The notes under the pieces were generated by a model, which searched no databases, had not been told where the DNA came from, and saw nothing but the letters and a program-made list of their open reading frames with translations. Positions 34,101-45,383 of a stretch of DNA of 64,000 nt are shown piece by piece. The DNA comes from Ecdyonurus torrentis (lineage: Eukaryota; Arthropoda; Insecta; Ephemeroptera; Heptageniidae): positions 9,325,181 through 9,389,180 of the forward strand of contig OX439137.1 in NCBI GenBank assembly GCA_949318235.1. The letters run 5' to 3'. How positions within the stretch are numbered: position 1 is the first letter of the stretch; each line of letters begins with the position of its first letter. A program made the position numbers and the translations under genes.

Positions 34101-37100
34101 AGGGTATATCACCCTGAAAATTTCAGGCTTGGATTGGTAAAAATTTTAATGAAAATAATATCGAGCCTAATAATTTCAATCCACTATAATTCAAACTTTT
34201 GAATGATAGTACTCCATAATTTTAAATATTTGAGTACCTCTCTTTTCACTGTACCATTGTGCACAATATAAAAATAATGCCCGATACACAATCACTGTCT
34301 TAATCAACTGTCTATCATTACTAACCCTTCCCTTAACAACATGTGTAAGGAGGTAGTAATTTTTGTACCCTATACTTTGTTAAGAAATTGTTACTAACCT
34401 ATAGATCCAGTCTTTAATAGGGACTCGATGTTTGGAGAAAGCTCTAGACTTGAGCAGCTGATGAATGCAATGAACGGGCAGAAATCCAGGTAAGTTAGCA
34501 CTGAGTTGTGGAGTGACAGGTACCTTTACAGCGTGAGCCGTTACCACCTTGAAATATACAACATAATGTTTAATATCAGAAGCAACAATTGTATGCACAT
34601 GGGGAAATTGTCTCATTAATTTTTCATTTTTTTCAACGTTATAAACTTTTAATTTTTCTACCTACTATTCAAACTTACAAAAAAAAAAAAAAAAATTAAA
34701 AAAAAAAAACTTGAAGTAAAATTGGTGTTATTTTAGTATTATTATTATCATTTTTAAAAATATTATGACATTACTTATTAATGTTATTTTATTCTTCTAT
34801 TTCCCACCAATATTTTGAAGACTCAGGATGCATTTTCAGTTTGGCAAATTGAACAGTACTTTATTGCACATGCATATTATGTGTTCCAGGAGAAGAATGT
34901 TAAAGATTTAAGGGAAAATTACAGGGGGGAAAAAACTGCTTTAGTATTAAAACTTGCAAAGTAAAGTAAAAATTATAAGTAGGTGGATTAAAAGTTAAAA
35001 AAAAAATCTAATCAAATCTAAAATTAAACTAAAAAACTATGCTAAATAAAAGAAAAATAGTTAAAAAATATTCCAGTTATATTTAACTGAGCACAATAAA
35101 ATTGTAGATTTAACACACCTGTTCAGTAAATATTTCCTGCACAAAGATAGTTTTGATTCTGGAGAGATTATGAGGTCTGATTGGTATTTTCATACCCAAG
35201 GTAGAACAAACGAGGTCACAAATTGCAGACAGTTGATTGGAATGAAAGTGGATCGCCATCAGTAGTAACATCTCACCAAATGATGCAGTCACACCACTAG
35301 CACTGTTCAAATATTAATCAAAATTATACACATCTCAAGGACAATAAAACCTATACTTAACTACTAGTCTCTCTATACTATCACAGAGAAACTAGTACAG
35401 TGACAGAAGAAACATTTTTTTATCTCCCTCTTTTATTGTGGATTTTTCCTTTGTCATTGTAATAAGGAAGTGTCCATAAAGTTAAGACCCTGTTTTGAGC
35501 ACATTTTTAGAAAGAGTATAAATAGTAGTTTCCATTGAAGTCAATATTTACCTTTATTAATTACATTTCAGCGATTAATTCCCCATTTCAGGTGAATTAA
35601 TCGCTGAAATGTAATTAATAAGGTAAATATTGACTTCAATGGAATCTATGTGCTTAAAACAGGGTCTTAACTTTATGGAAACTTCTTCATTATTATTACA
35701 CTATTGATAAATTGGAAAGAAAATGATAGGAAAAAGCAGCAAGGGACTTACCAAAGTAAAGAGAATCTCATAGCATGGTAAAAATCATGCTAACACAGAT
35801 ATATAAAAAAAATTATAATAACAACACATTGAACTTACTTGTTAGCAAGATTTTCATGAAGCTATAGAACTCTCTTCACTATGGTAAGTCCCTTGCTAGT
35901 TTCTCCTATCTTTTAAATTTATCATACCTAACCATGATATATTATTTTCCTCCATATCTCATTATTACACTTTATTATTACTATTTTTTTTATTGTCACG
36001 TGCTTGGTTTTCCCTTAGCTATCATATTGTGAATGTGAAGGCTATATAGTGCATACTTCCAACACTGAGGACTACACACCATTATTTATTTATGTCACTA
36101 ATTCTACATTATAAAAAAAGTATAAAAAAACATCACCAAAAATTATTATAAATACCTAAAATAAAAATAATGAAAATTAAATTATGAAAAAAAAAAAAAA
36201 AAAATCTAAGGTTGAATCGTCAAGTTCACAAACAATTGCTTACAGATGAAAAATAAATGTTTAAAATACAGTACTTGCTTCTTGAATTTTAAATAAAAAT
36301 TCACGACAATGTTAATTACCTCTCAAAGTAAGCCTCCTCTTGTACGAGCCACTTGACCCACTCTACTGATCTCTTCTCATGCTCTGGCTGCAGTATCAAG
36401 GTGGGACACGCAATCAACATACACAGACCTAGTGACACAAAGTGTACACCTGCGGCTGAGGGGGGAGGGTGGCAAGTCACCAGGCGCACGATCAGGGACA
36501 CCTCTTCTTCTTGAAACCTGTAGTAGTACAAGGAGATTTAGTTATAATTAAATGTTCAGTACAGAACAACACGCACCATGACAGGAAAAAAAAAAAGTCA
36601 TGGATATAATAAAAATAATAACCATAAGGTGATAAGAAATCCATTAACTGTATTTCGTGTAGAAATTTGCCAAATTAAAGCACTTCAATGATTTATCATT
36701 AAAAAAAAAAAAAAAAATCATGTACAGTAAATACTATTTACATATTGAGGGCTACACTTCATCTAGGTACTTCTGTAAAATTTGTGAGCCCACTATTAGA
36801 CATGTGTTTAATGTACTGTAGATGTATAATGTAGATGGTTCATTAGTAAGAAGCATGGAGAATATGCATGTTTCAAGTTTCAATAGTGTGTGTGTGAATT
36901 TTGAAGAATTACAAAAATACAGCTTAGCCCATGATATATGAAATTTTAGAAAAGCTACAATAATACAGATATAAGATATAAGTCATTGCTTACTTAATGG
37001 CTGCTATGCCTCTAAGAGCACAGAAAAGTCTCAGCAATGCTGATGCTTGAGTGACCCTCTCTCCTGGCAACTGTGATGTCTCAGAGTCTTCTTCATCTTC

Positions 37101-39101
37101 CTCTGAAAGTCCTAGTACCATGCGCAATCGACGTACCAGCTCAGTGCGCAGTGCTTGCAGAGCAGTATGTGACTCTAGACGGCGCTAAAATATTGTGCAA
37201 CATAGGTAAATAGATTAAAACAAATATACATACTATACAACAAATAGAATGCAAGATTTTAAATAACTTAGAATTTTCTAATAGGTAAAGGTGCAGTAGA
37301 AAAACTATCACACTTACTTTCTGTCCATTCCTGACAAATAATGCGAACCAGTTTCTGACTAGTTGGTCATTGCCGAGTAGAAGTCCTGAGACAAACGCGA
37401 CGATATCTCCGTCAAGTTGTGAGGAGGGTGGGTGTTCAAGACTGAGCAAGACGGCTAGTGCAGGCATTCGACATAACTCCACCTGTAACCATGTGAAAAA
37501 TCAAGTACATATTTAACATAATCATATAATACTGTTGCAATAATAAAGATGATATAGCACACTTATCTTTGGCATAATGGTAACATGAAAGGATATGCTT
37601 CTTTCAAAAGAAAAAAGAGCTTGAAATTGTATGCAGTAAAGTGCTAGGTTGCCAGCTTTGTAGTAGCAACAGCTGGAGACCTTTTCATCAACTTTGTGTC
37701 ACTCATAAAATTTTGTTACCATTGTCATGATTTTGCAAGAATGTTGACAGTTTAATAGAAATAACATTGTAAATGAGTGACAAGAAGTCAACAAAAAAAG
37801 GTCTGCAGGTGTTGCAGGCATAGAGAGCTGTTGTATAATGCACTCTATTTTGAGCCTCTATGCACTACTATACACATATACTTCAGCACTGCTCTCTGAT
37901 TGCTAATATGATTTATGACCACAGTATTTAATGAGTGTATAATATAACCTATGTCGATGTTGTTGCGAACAAAATGTCTATCTCGTTTTTTTTGTCACGA
38001 GAAGCATGATACAGTAGCTATCTTTTTCTTTTTCTTTTTTTTTTTTTAGCAGAATCAAAATGTCTAACTTGTTTGTTGTAATGAGACGCAAAATGTGTAA
38101 GTTGAGCGCCATCTACATTACATTCGGACATGACTTACACATTTTGCTTCTTGGTACAAAAAAACAAAGAAAAAAGAAATACAGAAAAAGAAAAGAAAAA
38201 ATAAAATAAAATAGACATTTTGCTGACAAAAACCTAGATATACTTTTTGCTTCTAGTGACAAAATACAAGATAGGCATGTTGCTTACTGTGACAAAAAAC
38301 GAGATAGACAACATCAACGTGGGGAAAAAAGAAGAAGAAAAAAAGTGTTACATACATTGATCTATGGTACATCTCCTTTTATGCACAACCTTGATGCCAT
38401 GGAGAAGTTATGCATAGGTATGATACTTACACACTTAGCCCTAACTGCAAGTGCCTGACCAGGGTTCATAAGACACAACATGGTGAGAGCACGCATGCGA
38501 GTACGACTGCCTTGTCCCTCCTCCTCCTGTCTCTCGCCATTCAAGATCAAACTGGTGCACACTGAAATCATTAAATTTATACCTACAAAGTTAATTCATA
38601 TATATAAAGTAAATTAAAATGGGATAGGAAAAGACTGATGTGTAATCTATAAATACTGACAAATAAACCCACAAAATAGGACTGATAGCGTTCAAATCCT
38701 CAAGAATTTATAATTTATGTGCTAGCAACATTTCCTAATAACTGACATAAGACCAGCAGACAAAAGGCGTGATGATAAAATACCCTGCCTTTGTTTTGTG
38801 CACTGGCAGAGTATTTTATCCTGTGGTCTTTTGTCAGCAGGCCTTCTGTTCTTATATGAGATGTTTCAGCTTCTGTTGAGTATAGTTTTAATATGTTAAT
38901 AATAAGTCATTATGGAGCCAGGCATTTTTTTTTTTTAATAATAATTTATTTTTAACAAAATTGTCCCCCCTCCCATCACCCCATTGAAATTCTAACATAA
39001 ATAAAACCAATATAGTTGTGTTAATTATCACAAAAAAAAAAAAATAATAATAATTAGGATATATTTTTATTTTTTCTTGAACTGTTACTGTACTAAACTA
39101 A

Positions 39102-39141
<40 letters not shown>

Positions 39142-40937
39142 ACGGTTTAATATACATTTAATTTAATCTGGTATTACTTTTCTTTGATTTGTGTAAACTA
39201 ACAAAAAACATATATTACGATATATTAAAAAACTATGTACAAAAACGATTTAAAATTATAAATGTCATGTTTGCAGCCCACCCTAAGCATTTCCAAGTAG
39301 TATACTGTAAGTTATGAAAAATGTAAAGTATATAAATTAAGTACAATGTTAGCATTAACTTGACATACCATCTCTAAACGTATCTGGAGCGTTAGCTACA
39401 ACTCTGCAAATGACCCACGGTCCATGCTTCACGTGTAACAAACTCTCAGCAACATCTGCGACATTCAACTGTGCAGGTAACTCAGCTAGAGCGACACACA
39501 GCACATCTGTTACTTTGTCCAAGTACACGGTCTGATCAAATAACTCTGAGCTACGTAGACTGCGTTCTGGAGCCTGAAATATCAAAATCAGTATTGGATT
39601 TGAGTAAAGGTGCAGTCACAAATCCATTAATTTTAAAACACACCACAACCTGTGGAATTCAGTAACATAGCCCATATTTTACCACAGCATTTTGTGTATA
39701 ATGTGGCTGCTGCAATTTAAATGTATAAGTATGAATTGTAATTCATTCCACAATGTACCCCAGTATACCACAGTTTTTTCGTATGTAGATTGCAAGTACT
39801 TGTCCAATACAAGAACGCACCAGTGACGTCACAGTCACGTGAGCTGGGATTGACATTCTTGCATCGGAAAAGTACTTGCAATGTACATGTAAAAAGTTGT
39901 GGTTTACTGGGACTGTACCACGTAAATACACCTAACTCCCCCCCCCCCTCTACTTTTCAGTTGAATTAAAAATAATAACAATTACTAAGATAAATTTCTC
40001 TTATGAAAGTATAATAGTATTGGGCCACCCTCTTAGTTGGGTCATTGATCCGTTCGGGGGTCTCTCAACGCTCACCATCTAATCGTGTGGTTCCAAAATT
40101 TTGTGACTAAAGTTACCACGACCTTACAACCTCATTGATGTATGTTTGAAGTTGATAGACCTACCAGAGGCTGAGAAATGGGCCTCAAAGGAGAGAGAGG
40201 ACGTGCCATTTTAAATATCTTGAACGGAACCTCATAGCGCTTGCTACGTTAAAAAGTTCTTTAAATGAGAGGGTGACCCAATACTATTACATTAATTTCA
40301 TCTAAAAATAGTTTATATGATAGGTTTATTAACCAACCTGTGAAGAGAGAAAGAGAAGTTCATATAATACAAGACGTAAGCTGCGAGTAGAGTCACTTCT
40401 TTCAAACTCCAGAGATAGGCCTCCTTGTAATGAAGGTACGAGCACACTTTCTTGTTGTAAGTTTCCACATTTCTGTCTGTAAATAAATCAAATAAAAATG
40501 TTCATTACAATCATTAAATTATAAAAACTGAAAAATCTTGAACTTTTCTTTCTTTGCTTTGACACAACCCAGTTTTCTTGCTACAAAAAATGCGCATCAT
40601 CATTTTAGTAGAAGAAAACAGGGTGGATATGAACAGCATTAATTAATACAAACCTAATTTGTTGTTCTTTTTTAACATCAACTTCCAAGGCATGAAAATC
40701 AATGGACAACAGAGCGACAATGCTGTTTACGGTTTCTATTCCAAGTAACAAGGCTAATATTTCTTTTCTATCATCTTGAAATTTTTTAGTGTTTGCTTGT
40801 GCTGGCAATAATGTAATTCTTGCTAAACATGGTAATACAGGTCTTATTTCACGAGCACTACATTTTGAAAGTTCACGAATATCAAGATTTTTTATTGCTT
40901 GAAAGACATGCGGTAAAACAGGGACTTCTAAATTCAT
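26480..40937 (-). CDS. INTS2: Integrator complex subunit 2, 19 coding exons
   Basis: Subunit of the nuclear Integrator complex, which binds RNA polymerase II, cleaves snRNA 3' ends and attenuates transcription; INTS2 belongs to its helical-repeat core scaffold. Minus-strand exons: 40937-40654, 40476-40338, 39573-39369, 38561-38431, 37482-37318, 37184-36994, 36517-36320, 35302-35119, 34547-34399, 33963-33763, 33223-33000, 32453-32298, 31909-31757, 31546-31357, 31066-30841, 28447-28337, 28211-27998, 27518-27372, 26592-26480. Phases are continuous and sum to 1126 aa (human about 1204). Diagnostic blocks: VNSIVALLSIDFHALE near the N-terminus, EEAYFER then SGVTASFGEMLLL, LSAICDLVCSTLGMKI, FTEQVVTAHAVKVPVT, WLRLNTVLPRCLWVMTINAL, and GIPSMHICLDFLPELL. 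No catalytic domain is expected; the protein is an alpha-helical scaffold. Every exon aligns to human INTS2 in order. The end of exon 18 is the one weak point: I used GTGGCC at 27371-27366 because it alone gives the phase needed by exon 19. A small missed exon there is possible. Confidence 0.96.
26882..27006. repeat. (AT)n microsatellite with short interruption
   Basis: About 45 AT units, then GGATATATAGGCCCT, then more AT. It lies in INTS2 intron 18. Confidence 0.95.
27071..27232. mobile_element. 162-bp foldback MITE
   Basis: Left arm TTGACTGATAATGGAAGAAC, right arm ending CCTTTATCAGTCAA. The inner arms contain GCTTACATCC / GGATGTAAG. It lies in INTS2 intron 18. Confidence 0.75.
28707..30626. 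mobile_element. 1.9-kb non-autonomous DNA transposon, TAA target duplication
   Basis: The termini are CACCGTGTTCACAATGGTCC and its complement GGACCATTGTGAACACGGTG (one or two mismatches further in). TAA lies on both sides (28704-28706 and 30627-30629). A 3-bp TWA duplication is typical of PIF/Harbinger, so that superfamily is the best inference. Subterminal parts contain CCGTCGTCCG-like short palindromes. The interior consists of repeats of about 129 bp, inverted on the left (29260-29520) and direct on the right (29810-30390). No transposase. It lies in INTS2 intron 15. Confidence 0.8.
29260..30390. repeat. About 129-bp repeats in inverted arrays inside the TAA element
   Basis: The monomer contains CACCATCATCTTTTTCAGGT, then CAAGTTACCACGATAA, then TCAAAATCGGAGAACTTGA and AGGGGTGGCACCCCTAAATT. 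Four plus copies lie between about 29810 and 30390. At least two reverse copies lie at 29260-29520 (GTAACTTGACCTAAAAAAGA). Confidence 0.75.
31605..31715. mobile_element. Degraded copy of MITE family M
   Basis: GTGTCCCTTAAATGTCTTTT and CGAGAGTCGTAAGACATGT at the ends, with GTGTTCTCTAGAGG inside, match the termini and interior of the fuller element at 49246-49575. It lies in INTS2 intron 13. Confidence 0.5.
31953..32158 (+). repeat. 107-bp tandem duplication of a family E repeat
   Basis: Two consecutive units begin AAAGAAAGGATAGGAGAAAC at 31953 and 32060, with only a few differences (GCGCC/GCACC, GAGGTCC/GGGGTCC). Each contains CTTACCACGATG and GATGGCACAGGTTACACAAA. It lies in INTS2 intron 12. 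Confidence 0.85.
35467..35686. mobile_element. 220-bp foldback MITE
   Basis: The outer arms are GAAGTGTCCATAAAGTTAAG and its near complement ending GGAAACTTC. The inner arms, TTAATTACATTTCAGCGATT and its complement, are almost perfect. It lies in INTS2 intron 7. Confidence 0.8.
35716..35935. mobile_element. Foldback MITE, family E
   Basis: The left arm has GCAAGGGACTTACCAAAGTA and CATGGTAAAAATCATGCTAA. The right arm has the complements TTAGCAAGATTTTCATG and ATGGTAAGTCCCTTGCTAG. It ends near TTTATCATACCTAACC. Related copies lie at 46.75, 50.65 and 52.15 kb. It lies in INTS2 intron 7. Confidence 0.7.
37952..38320. mobile_element. Foldback MITE, family K, copy 1
   Basis: The left end is TCGATGTTGTTGCGAACAAA, then ATGTCTATCTCGTTTTTT. 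The right end is the complement, AAAAAACGAGATAGACAACA. The interior carries further AAATGTGTAAGTTG / TTACACATTTTGC repeats. It lies in INTS2 intron 4. Confidence 0.75.
38742..38858. mobile_element. Short foldback element
   Basis: GACATAAGACCAGCAGACAA...GATAAAATACCCTGCC pairs imperfectly with AGAGTATTTTATCC...GTCAGCAGGCC. About 117 bp, in INTS2 intron 3. The boundaries are approximate. Confidence 0.5.
39104..39139. repeat. Poly-A tract
   Basis: About 36 A residues in INTS2 intron 3. Confidence 0.85.
40016..40286 (+). mobile_element. MITE family D, copy 2
   Basis: Best preserved copy: GTATTGGGCCACCCTCTTAG at the left and GAGAGGGTGACCCAATAC at the right form 17-18 bp inverted ends, flanked by TA/AT. 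It lies in INTS2 intron 2. Confidence 0.85.
40561..40643. mobile_element. MITE family B, degraded copy beside the INTS2 exon 1 donor
   Basis: Contains CCCAGTTTTCTTGCTACAAA, then AATGCGCATCATCATTTTAG, GAAGAAAACAGGGTGG and ends GAACAGCATTAAT. It matches family B but lacks the first 15 or so bases. Its end is about 10 bp from the GTTTGT splice donor of INTS2 exon 1. Confidence 0.65.
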
Positions 40938-41573
40938 TTTTATTTACGTATTTTTTTAATTGAAAAAGCTTTTTAAATACATTATTTATCTTGAGTACAT
41001 TATAGGTACCACTTATAATTAGAAATAGTGACCTAAAGATGCATACAATCTTTAAAATTTAAATAAATTTGGAAGCAAAAGTATTGGAAGTTTTCTCATA
41101 AACGTTTGTCACATATTTCAAACTATTATTTTCTTGATACATTTGTAGCAAAACGTTATTAAAATGTTATTTTTATATTGGAAATACTGTCTTGTTATAA
41201 TCTAAAATATTAATATCACATTCAAGTGAATATTTTGTTTAAAAAAACTGAAATAATAAAACAATTTCACAAGAACTCTTTTTTTTCGTCCGGTCCGGTT
41301 TGTTTATGAAAACTTTTTACCAAAAAAAAAATATTTTTTGGACGCCACCACCATCTATCGGGAATTCACGTAACTACTTTAAGTCAGTTATGACGTCAGA
41401 AAAGTTTATTTTCATTTTCACTTCACACGCCCACTTTCATCTACAAATTTGTAATTTTTTTGACAATCCTGACAAGAGTTAGTGATACCATTAAGTGAAA
41501 AGTGCATTTATTAATAATTGTGATATTTATTTTATAATATAGATAGAAAAAATTATTTAAATTTGTTTAAATA
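40938..41573. promoter_or_regulatory. Divergent INTS2 / MPPED promoter region with a palindromic CRE
   Basis: 636 bp separate the INTS2 start codon (minus strand) from the MPPED start codon (plus strand), so both promoters must lie here or share elements. A perfect CRE palindrome, TGACGTCA, sits at 41391-41398 in the only GC-richer part (about 41280-41400). CREB/ATF sites are common in shared housekeeping promoters. No TATA box is convincing in either direction. The rest is AT-rich with no other feature seen. Confidence 0.55.
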
Positions 41574-43091
41574 ATGAGTTTAAATATTCATCCTTTAACC
41601 AACGATCCAACGACTGCATGGAAACAGATTTCTAAATCACAAAAAGTTATCAGAATTCAAGTTAAAATACCAAAAACTCCTGTTGCTAAAGATAAGGTAA
41701 ATATTCATTGATATAATGACATTATTGTCATTTTTGTGAATGTATAGTGTATAGGAACACATAAATTTAAAGATTGATACTCATGGGCTCATGGCCCGGC
41801 TGGCATCCCCATGCAGGGCCTATATGTACCTGTATGGATGGCGAGTGACCTATAAAGGTTACCCCCCCCCCCCTTGCGCCACCGGAACCCGGAAGCGGGA
41901 GGCGATGCATGAAAGGGACTGACAACGTCCCTTGAGAGCTCAACTGGGGGTTGCCAGTTGACCTCTATGGCCAGCCCTGCCATGATTGCCATGGGTACTC
42001 TGCGTACACATAGGTACATATCGACCTTGTTGTAAGCAAAATGTGTAACTCGTTTTTTGTCAAGCTGAGCAAAATGTGTAAGTCGTTTCTGAACGTTATG
42101 CTCGACTTACACATATTGCTTCGCGTGACAAAAAACGAGTTACACATTATGCTCGCAACAACATCGATATGTTGCATTGCACATTTATTATATAATTATG
42201 CATTTTTGTTTCAGCTAAGGTTTGTGTGTATGAGTGACACTCACTCATTAACTCCACATATCAAATTTGAAATACCAGATGGTGATGTATTTATACACGC
42301 AGGAGATTTTACTAAATGCGGAGGACCAGATGAGGTGACCGAGTTTAATACGTGGCTTGGTAAGTCTTTGTTAGCATGATATACATTACTTAAGTGTATA
42401 CAATTATGTTTCCATATAATAGCTAAAATCACATATAATTTTATTGTCCATAGGTCGACTTCCACATAAACATAAGATAGTAATTGCTGGTAACCATGAA
42501 CTTAGTTTTGATCCTACATTCACTCGTCAAGAATCAAAGAATAAACATACAGCAATTGAATCAATACCAGATTTGGGTAATCCAAGAGATAAAATGGCTG
42601 AAGCTTGTAAATCTAATAATACAAGACAACTTTTAACTAATTGTACTTATCTTGAAGATAATGGGGTTAAAATTTGTGGAGTTAGCATCTATGGTACACC
42701 ATGGTAAGATTTTTTTTCACCTCCTTTGTTTATTCATACCAAAGTTATATAAACTGATTGAGTATTATATTTTCTATTGAAAGGGAAGTTGTAACTTAAT
42801 AATTACAGTTTAGTTTCAAACATTCATAAAGTAGCCATAATATGTATTGTTAATATTTTGAATTATATAATGTAAGTTTCTTTGCAATCAAATCCAAATA
42901 TCACATCATTAGCTCTCATTGTTCTGTAAGCATTATCAAACTGATAGAACTTGATAGCAGAACACCCTTGATATATTAAATGAAGGTTATCGGTTTAAAA
43001 ATTCTTAAAAAATTTCTATGACTTAAAATACAGAAAAATAGTCTAGTATTTCTCATTTAAAAATTTTCTGTAATCAATGGAGTAGTTTTAT

Positions 43092-43126
<35 letters not shown>

Positions 43127-44185
43127 GCAGAAAAAAAAAGAAGGAGTTTTTTCTCACAAGCATGTTAACTTAACGGACCCTCAGCTTCCCCCGCGCTAAA
43201 CCGATAAGCTTCATTGGTATGCTATTTAAACATTATTTAATAATATGATTGATCTACAGGCAGCCAGAATTCTGTAAATGGGCCTTCAACGTACCTCGAG
43301 GTAAACCATGTCTAGAGAAATGGTTACACATTCCTCGAGGTACAGATGTCTTAGTAACCCACACACCACCTCTGGGACATGGTGATTTATGTTGTTCAGG
43401 GATCAGAGCAGGCTGTGTAGAACTACTTACTGAAGTTCAGACAAGAGTTCAACCTAGGTATCATGTTTTTGGACATATTCATGAAGGTATGCAATAATTA
43501 TAATAATATTATACAATCTAAATAAAAATTATAATACAATATTTTGAACTTTTATTTCTATAATATGGTTCAAGTACTGTATTTCAATTAACAATTAATA
43601 TGTTCACAAAATTAAGACCTCATTTGACATTTAAAAGAAAAGTAGTGGCAACCAGCCAGTAACATGTCCTTAATTACCTCAGAGTGAAAAGGTGTCAATT
43701 ATAGAGCAGTAGGTGCTAACCTTGCACTTTATTATATTTTTTTTCTGTCAAATTTTTTTTTTGAAAAAAACAAAATATATTTGTAAAAAGAAAGAAAAAA
43801 AATCTACTAGCCCACATAATAATAATAATGTGTGACCTCTCTACTTCTCCTCTTCTACTGTGGCAAGACCCTTGCCTTGCTGGGTTTTCTATCCTTTTCT
43901 TTAATAATAATGGCTAAACTTTTTTTTTCTTTTTAATCCCGGGATTGTGTGCGTAAAAATGTGCGTAATTACGCACAATGTTTGTGCGCCTGTCGAGTCA
44001 GGGCCCTTAAGTTAAAATATATAATTTATTCTAAATATTCTTTCTTTATATTTTCAGGTTACGGTGTTACATCAGATGGTCAAGTAATATATATAAATGC
44101 CTCAACTTGCGATATTAACTATCTACCTAATAATCCTCCTATTGTATTTGATGTACCTTTACCTCCAGGATTTAGTAAGACTTAA
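41574..44185 (+). CDS. UPF0046-type metallophosphoesterase, MPPED1/MPPED2 family, 5 exons
   Basis: Calcineurin-like metallophosphodiesterase of the MPPED family; the vertebrate proteins hydrolyse phosphodiesters with bound metal ions. Exons 41574-41696, 42215-42359, 42454-42703, 43260-43486 and 44058-44185 have consistent phases and give 290 aa (MPPED2 is 294). Metal-binding motifs occur in order: SDTH (D49, H51), HAGDF (D72), AGNHE (N103, H104), LVTHTPP (H207) and FGHIHEG (H245, H247). The C-terminus has YINASTC and NPPIVFD, as in MPPED1/2. The first 40 residues, rich in T and K, are not recognised. The second motif histidine (H245) is glycine in mammalian MPPED2 but is kept here, so full catalytic capacity is likely. 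The gene is divergent from INTS2. Intron 1 holds a foldback MITE. Orthology to MPPED1 versus MPPED2 cannot be decided, so no symbol is given. Confidence 0.93.
42018..42170. mobile_element. Foldback MITE, family K, copy 2
   Basis: ATATCGACCTTGTTGTAAGC at the left and GCAACAACATCGATAT at the right. AAATGTGTAACTCGTTTTTT is repeated inverted. 153 bp in intron 1 of the metallophosphoesterase gene. Confidence 0.8.
43860..43915. mobile_element. Fragment of family E repeat
   Basis: GTGGCAAGACCCTTGCCTTG, then CTGGGTTTTCTATCC, resembles the right arm of family E (TAAGTCCCTTGCTAGTTTCTCC). It lies in the last intron of the metallophosphoesterase gene. Confidence 0.4.
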
Positions 44186-44189
44186 TAAA
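44184..44189 (+). terminator. Poly(A) signal overlapping the MPPED stop codon
   Basis: AATAAA begins inside the TAA stop codon of the metallophosphoesterase gene. If used, the 3' UTR would be only about 15-25 bases long; further AT-rich signals downstream may be the real ones. Confidence 0.4.
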
Positions 44190-45075
44190 AAATTATAAAT
44201 ATCTGTATTTTTTATGTATATATGCTCAAAGTTGTGAAAGTTTGTTACATCATTTGATTTGTGAAACATATATTATTTATAGTTTTAAAATAACAAAAGA
44301 GAAGGATAGGAAATAACAAACAAATAATAGCTTTTTGAGATTAATTATAACCCAAGTTACTCTTAGTTCCCCAGCAAATGTGGGCTAGTATTATTTATTG
44401 AATTATTTAAACACAGCTGTGCAGCTATTTTGTAAAAAAAAAAAAAAAAAAGGACACTAGCGAGCGGTTCATATCTTTTTTCCACGCCCTCAATCAGTAT
44501 AAACCTCTCATTACAGTAAGATGCTAGTTTAATTTCCTATCCATTTCTTGAATTATATCTCAGACTCAACCTACAATGTTCTCTTGTCTTTATTATGTTA
44601 ATGCAATTAAAAATCAGCTCTATATGAATCTGAAACAATACTATATTTTTACTCAAGAAATTTATAACTTAAATAGAACATGGTTCCATTTTTAGTGCCA
44701 AATTGTGAAATAAAGTATCACATCACACTGGCAGTGTTTAAAGAGCATAAATCAACTGATTTTTGCATTACATACAAAAGTGACTTATGCCCTTTAATTC
44801 ACTCAGTTTGATGTAGGTAATATGTAGCTTTTTATGTTTGTTGCACAAAAGTATTATTCTGTATAACAAATAATTTATTTATGTTAAAAATTGTATAACT
44901 AATGTGTTAATGTGCAATAATGTGTAAAAGATATATGTATACCTATATATTATAGAAATTCTTTTGTAATTATATTATTATTTGAAGAAGAATATTATCT
45001 CTTATCTCAATCAACTTAAATACAATATTTTATACATGTCTATGCTTAAATAATATTAGGGATAATTTTCTGATA
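44190..45075. other. 3' flank of MPPED, no gene seen
   Basis: AT-rich with a poly-A run at 44434-44451. No exon supported. Confidence 0.4.
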
Positions 45076-45383
45076 TAGGGTGGTTGCATTCACATTTAAG
45101 TCGACGCCATATGTGAGCATTAAATAACAGAGATTAGTATTGGAAATTGATACATTTTTGCCACTTTAAAAATATTAAGCAATATTTTTCAGAGCTTTAT
45201 TGCTGTTTAACAAATTGAATTAGGTTTTCAAGTATGAGAGACAAATAATAATAATAAACTAATTTTCAAAAGAAAATAGCTAAAAAAATACTAATAATAA
45301 TGTCTTATGCTGAGGAATGTTATTCATTGCTCTAGTATGGCATCGAAGAGCATTCACTATGATGTCATATGTATACACCCCTA
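45076..45383 (+). mobile_element. MITE family A copy
   Basis: Starts TAGGGTGGTTGCATTCAC and ends TACACCCCTA, preceded by TA. Family blocks are GACGCCATATGTGAGC, TTAGGTTTTCAAGTATG, AAAAGAAAATAGC, CTGAGGAATG and GATGTCAT. Confidence 0.8.
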
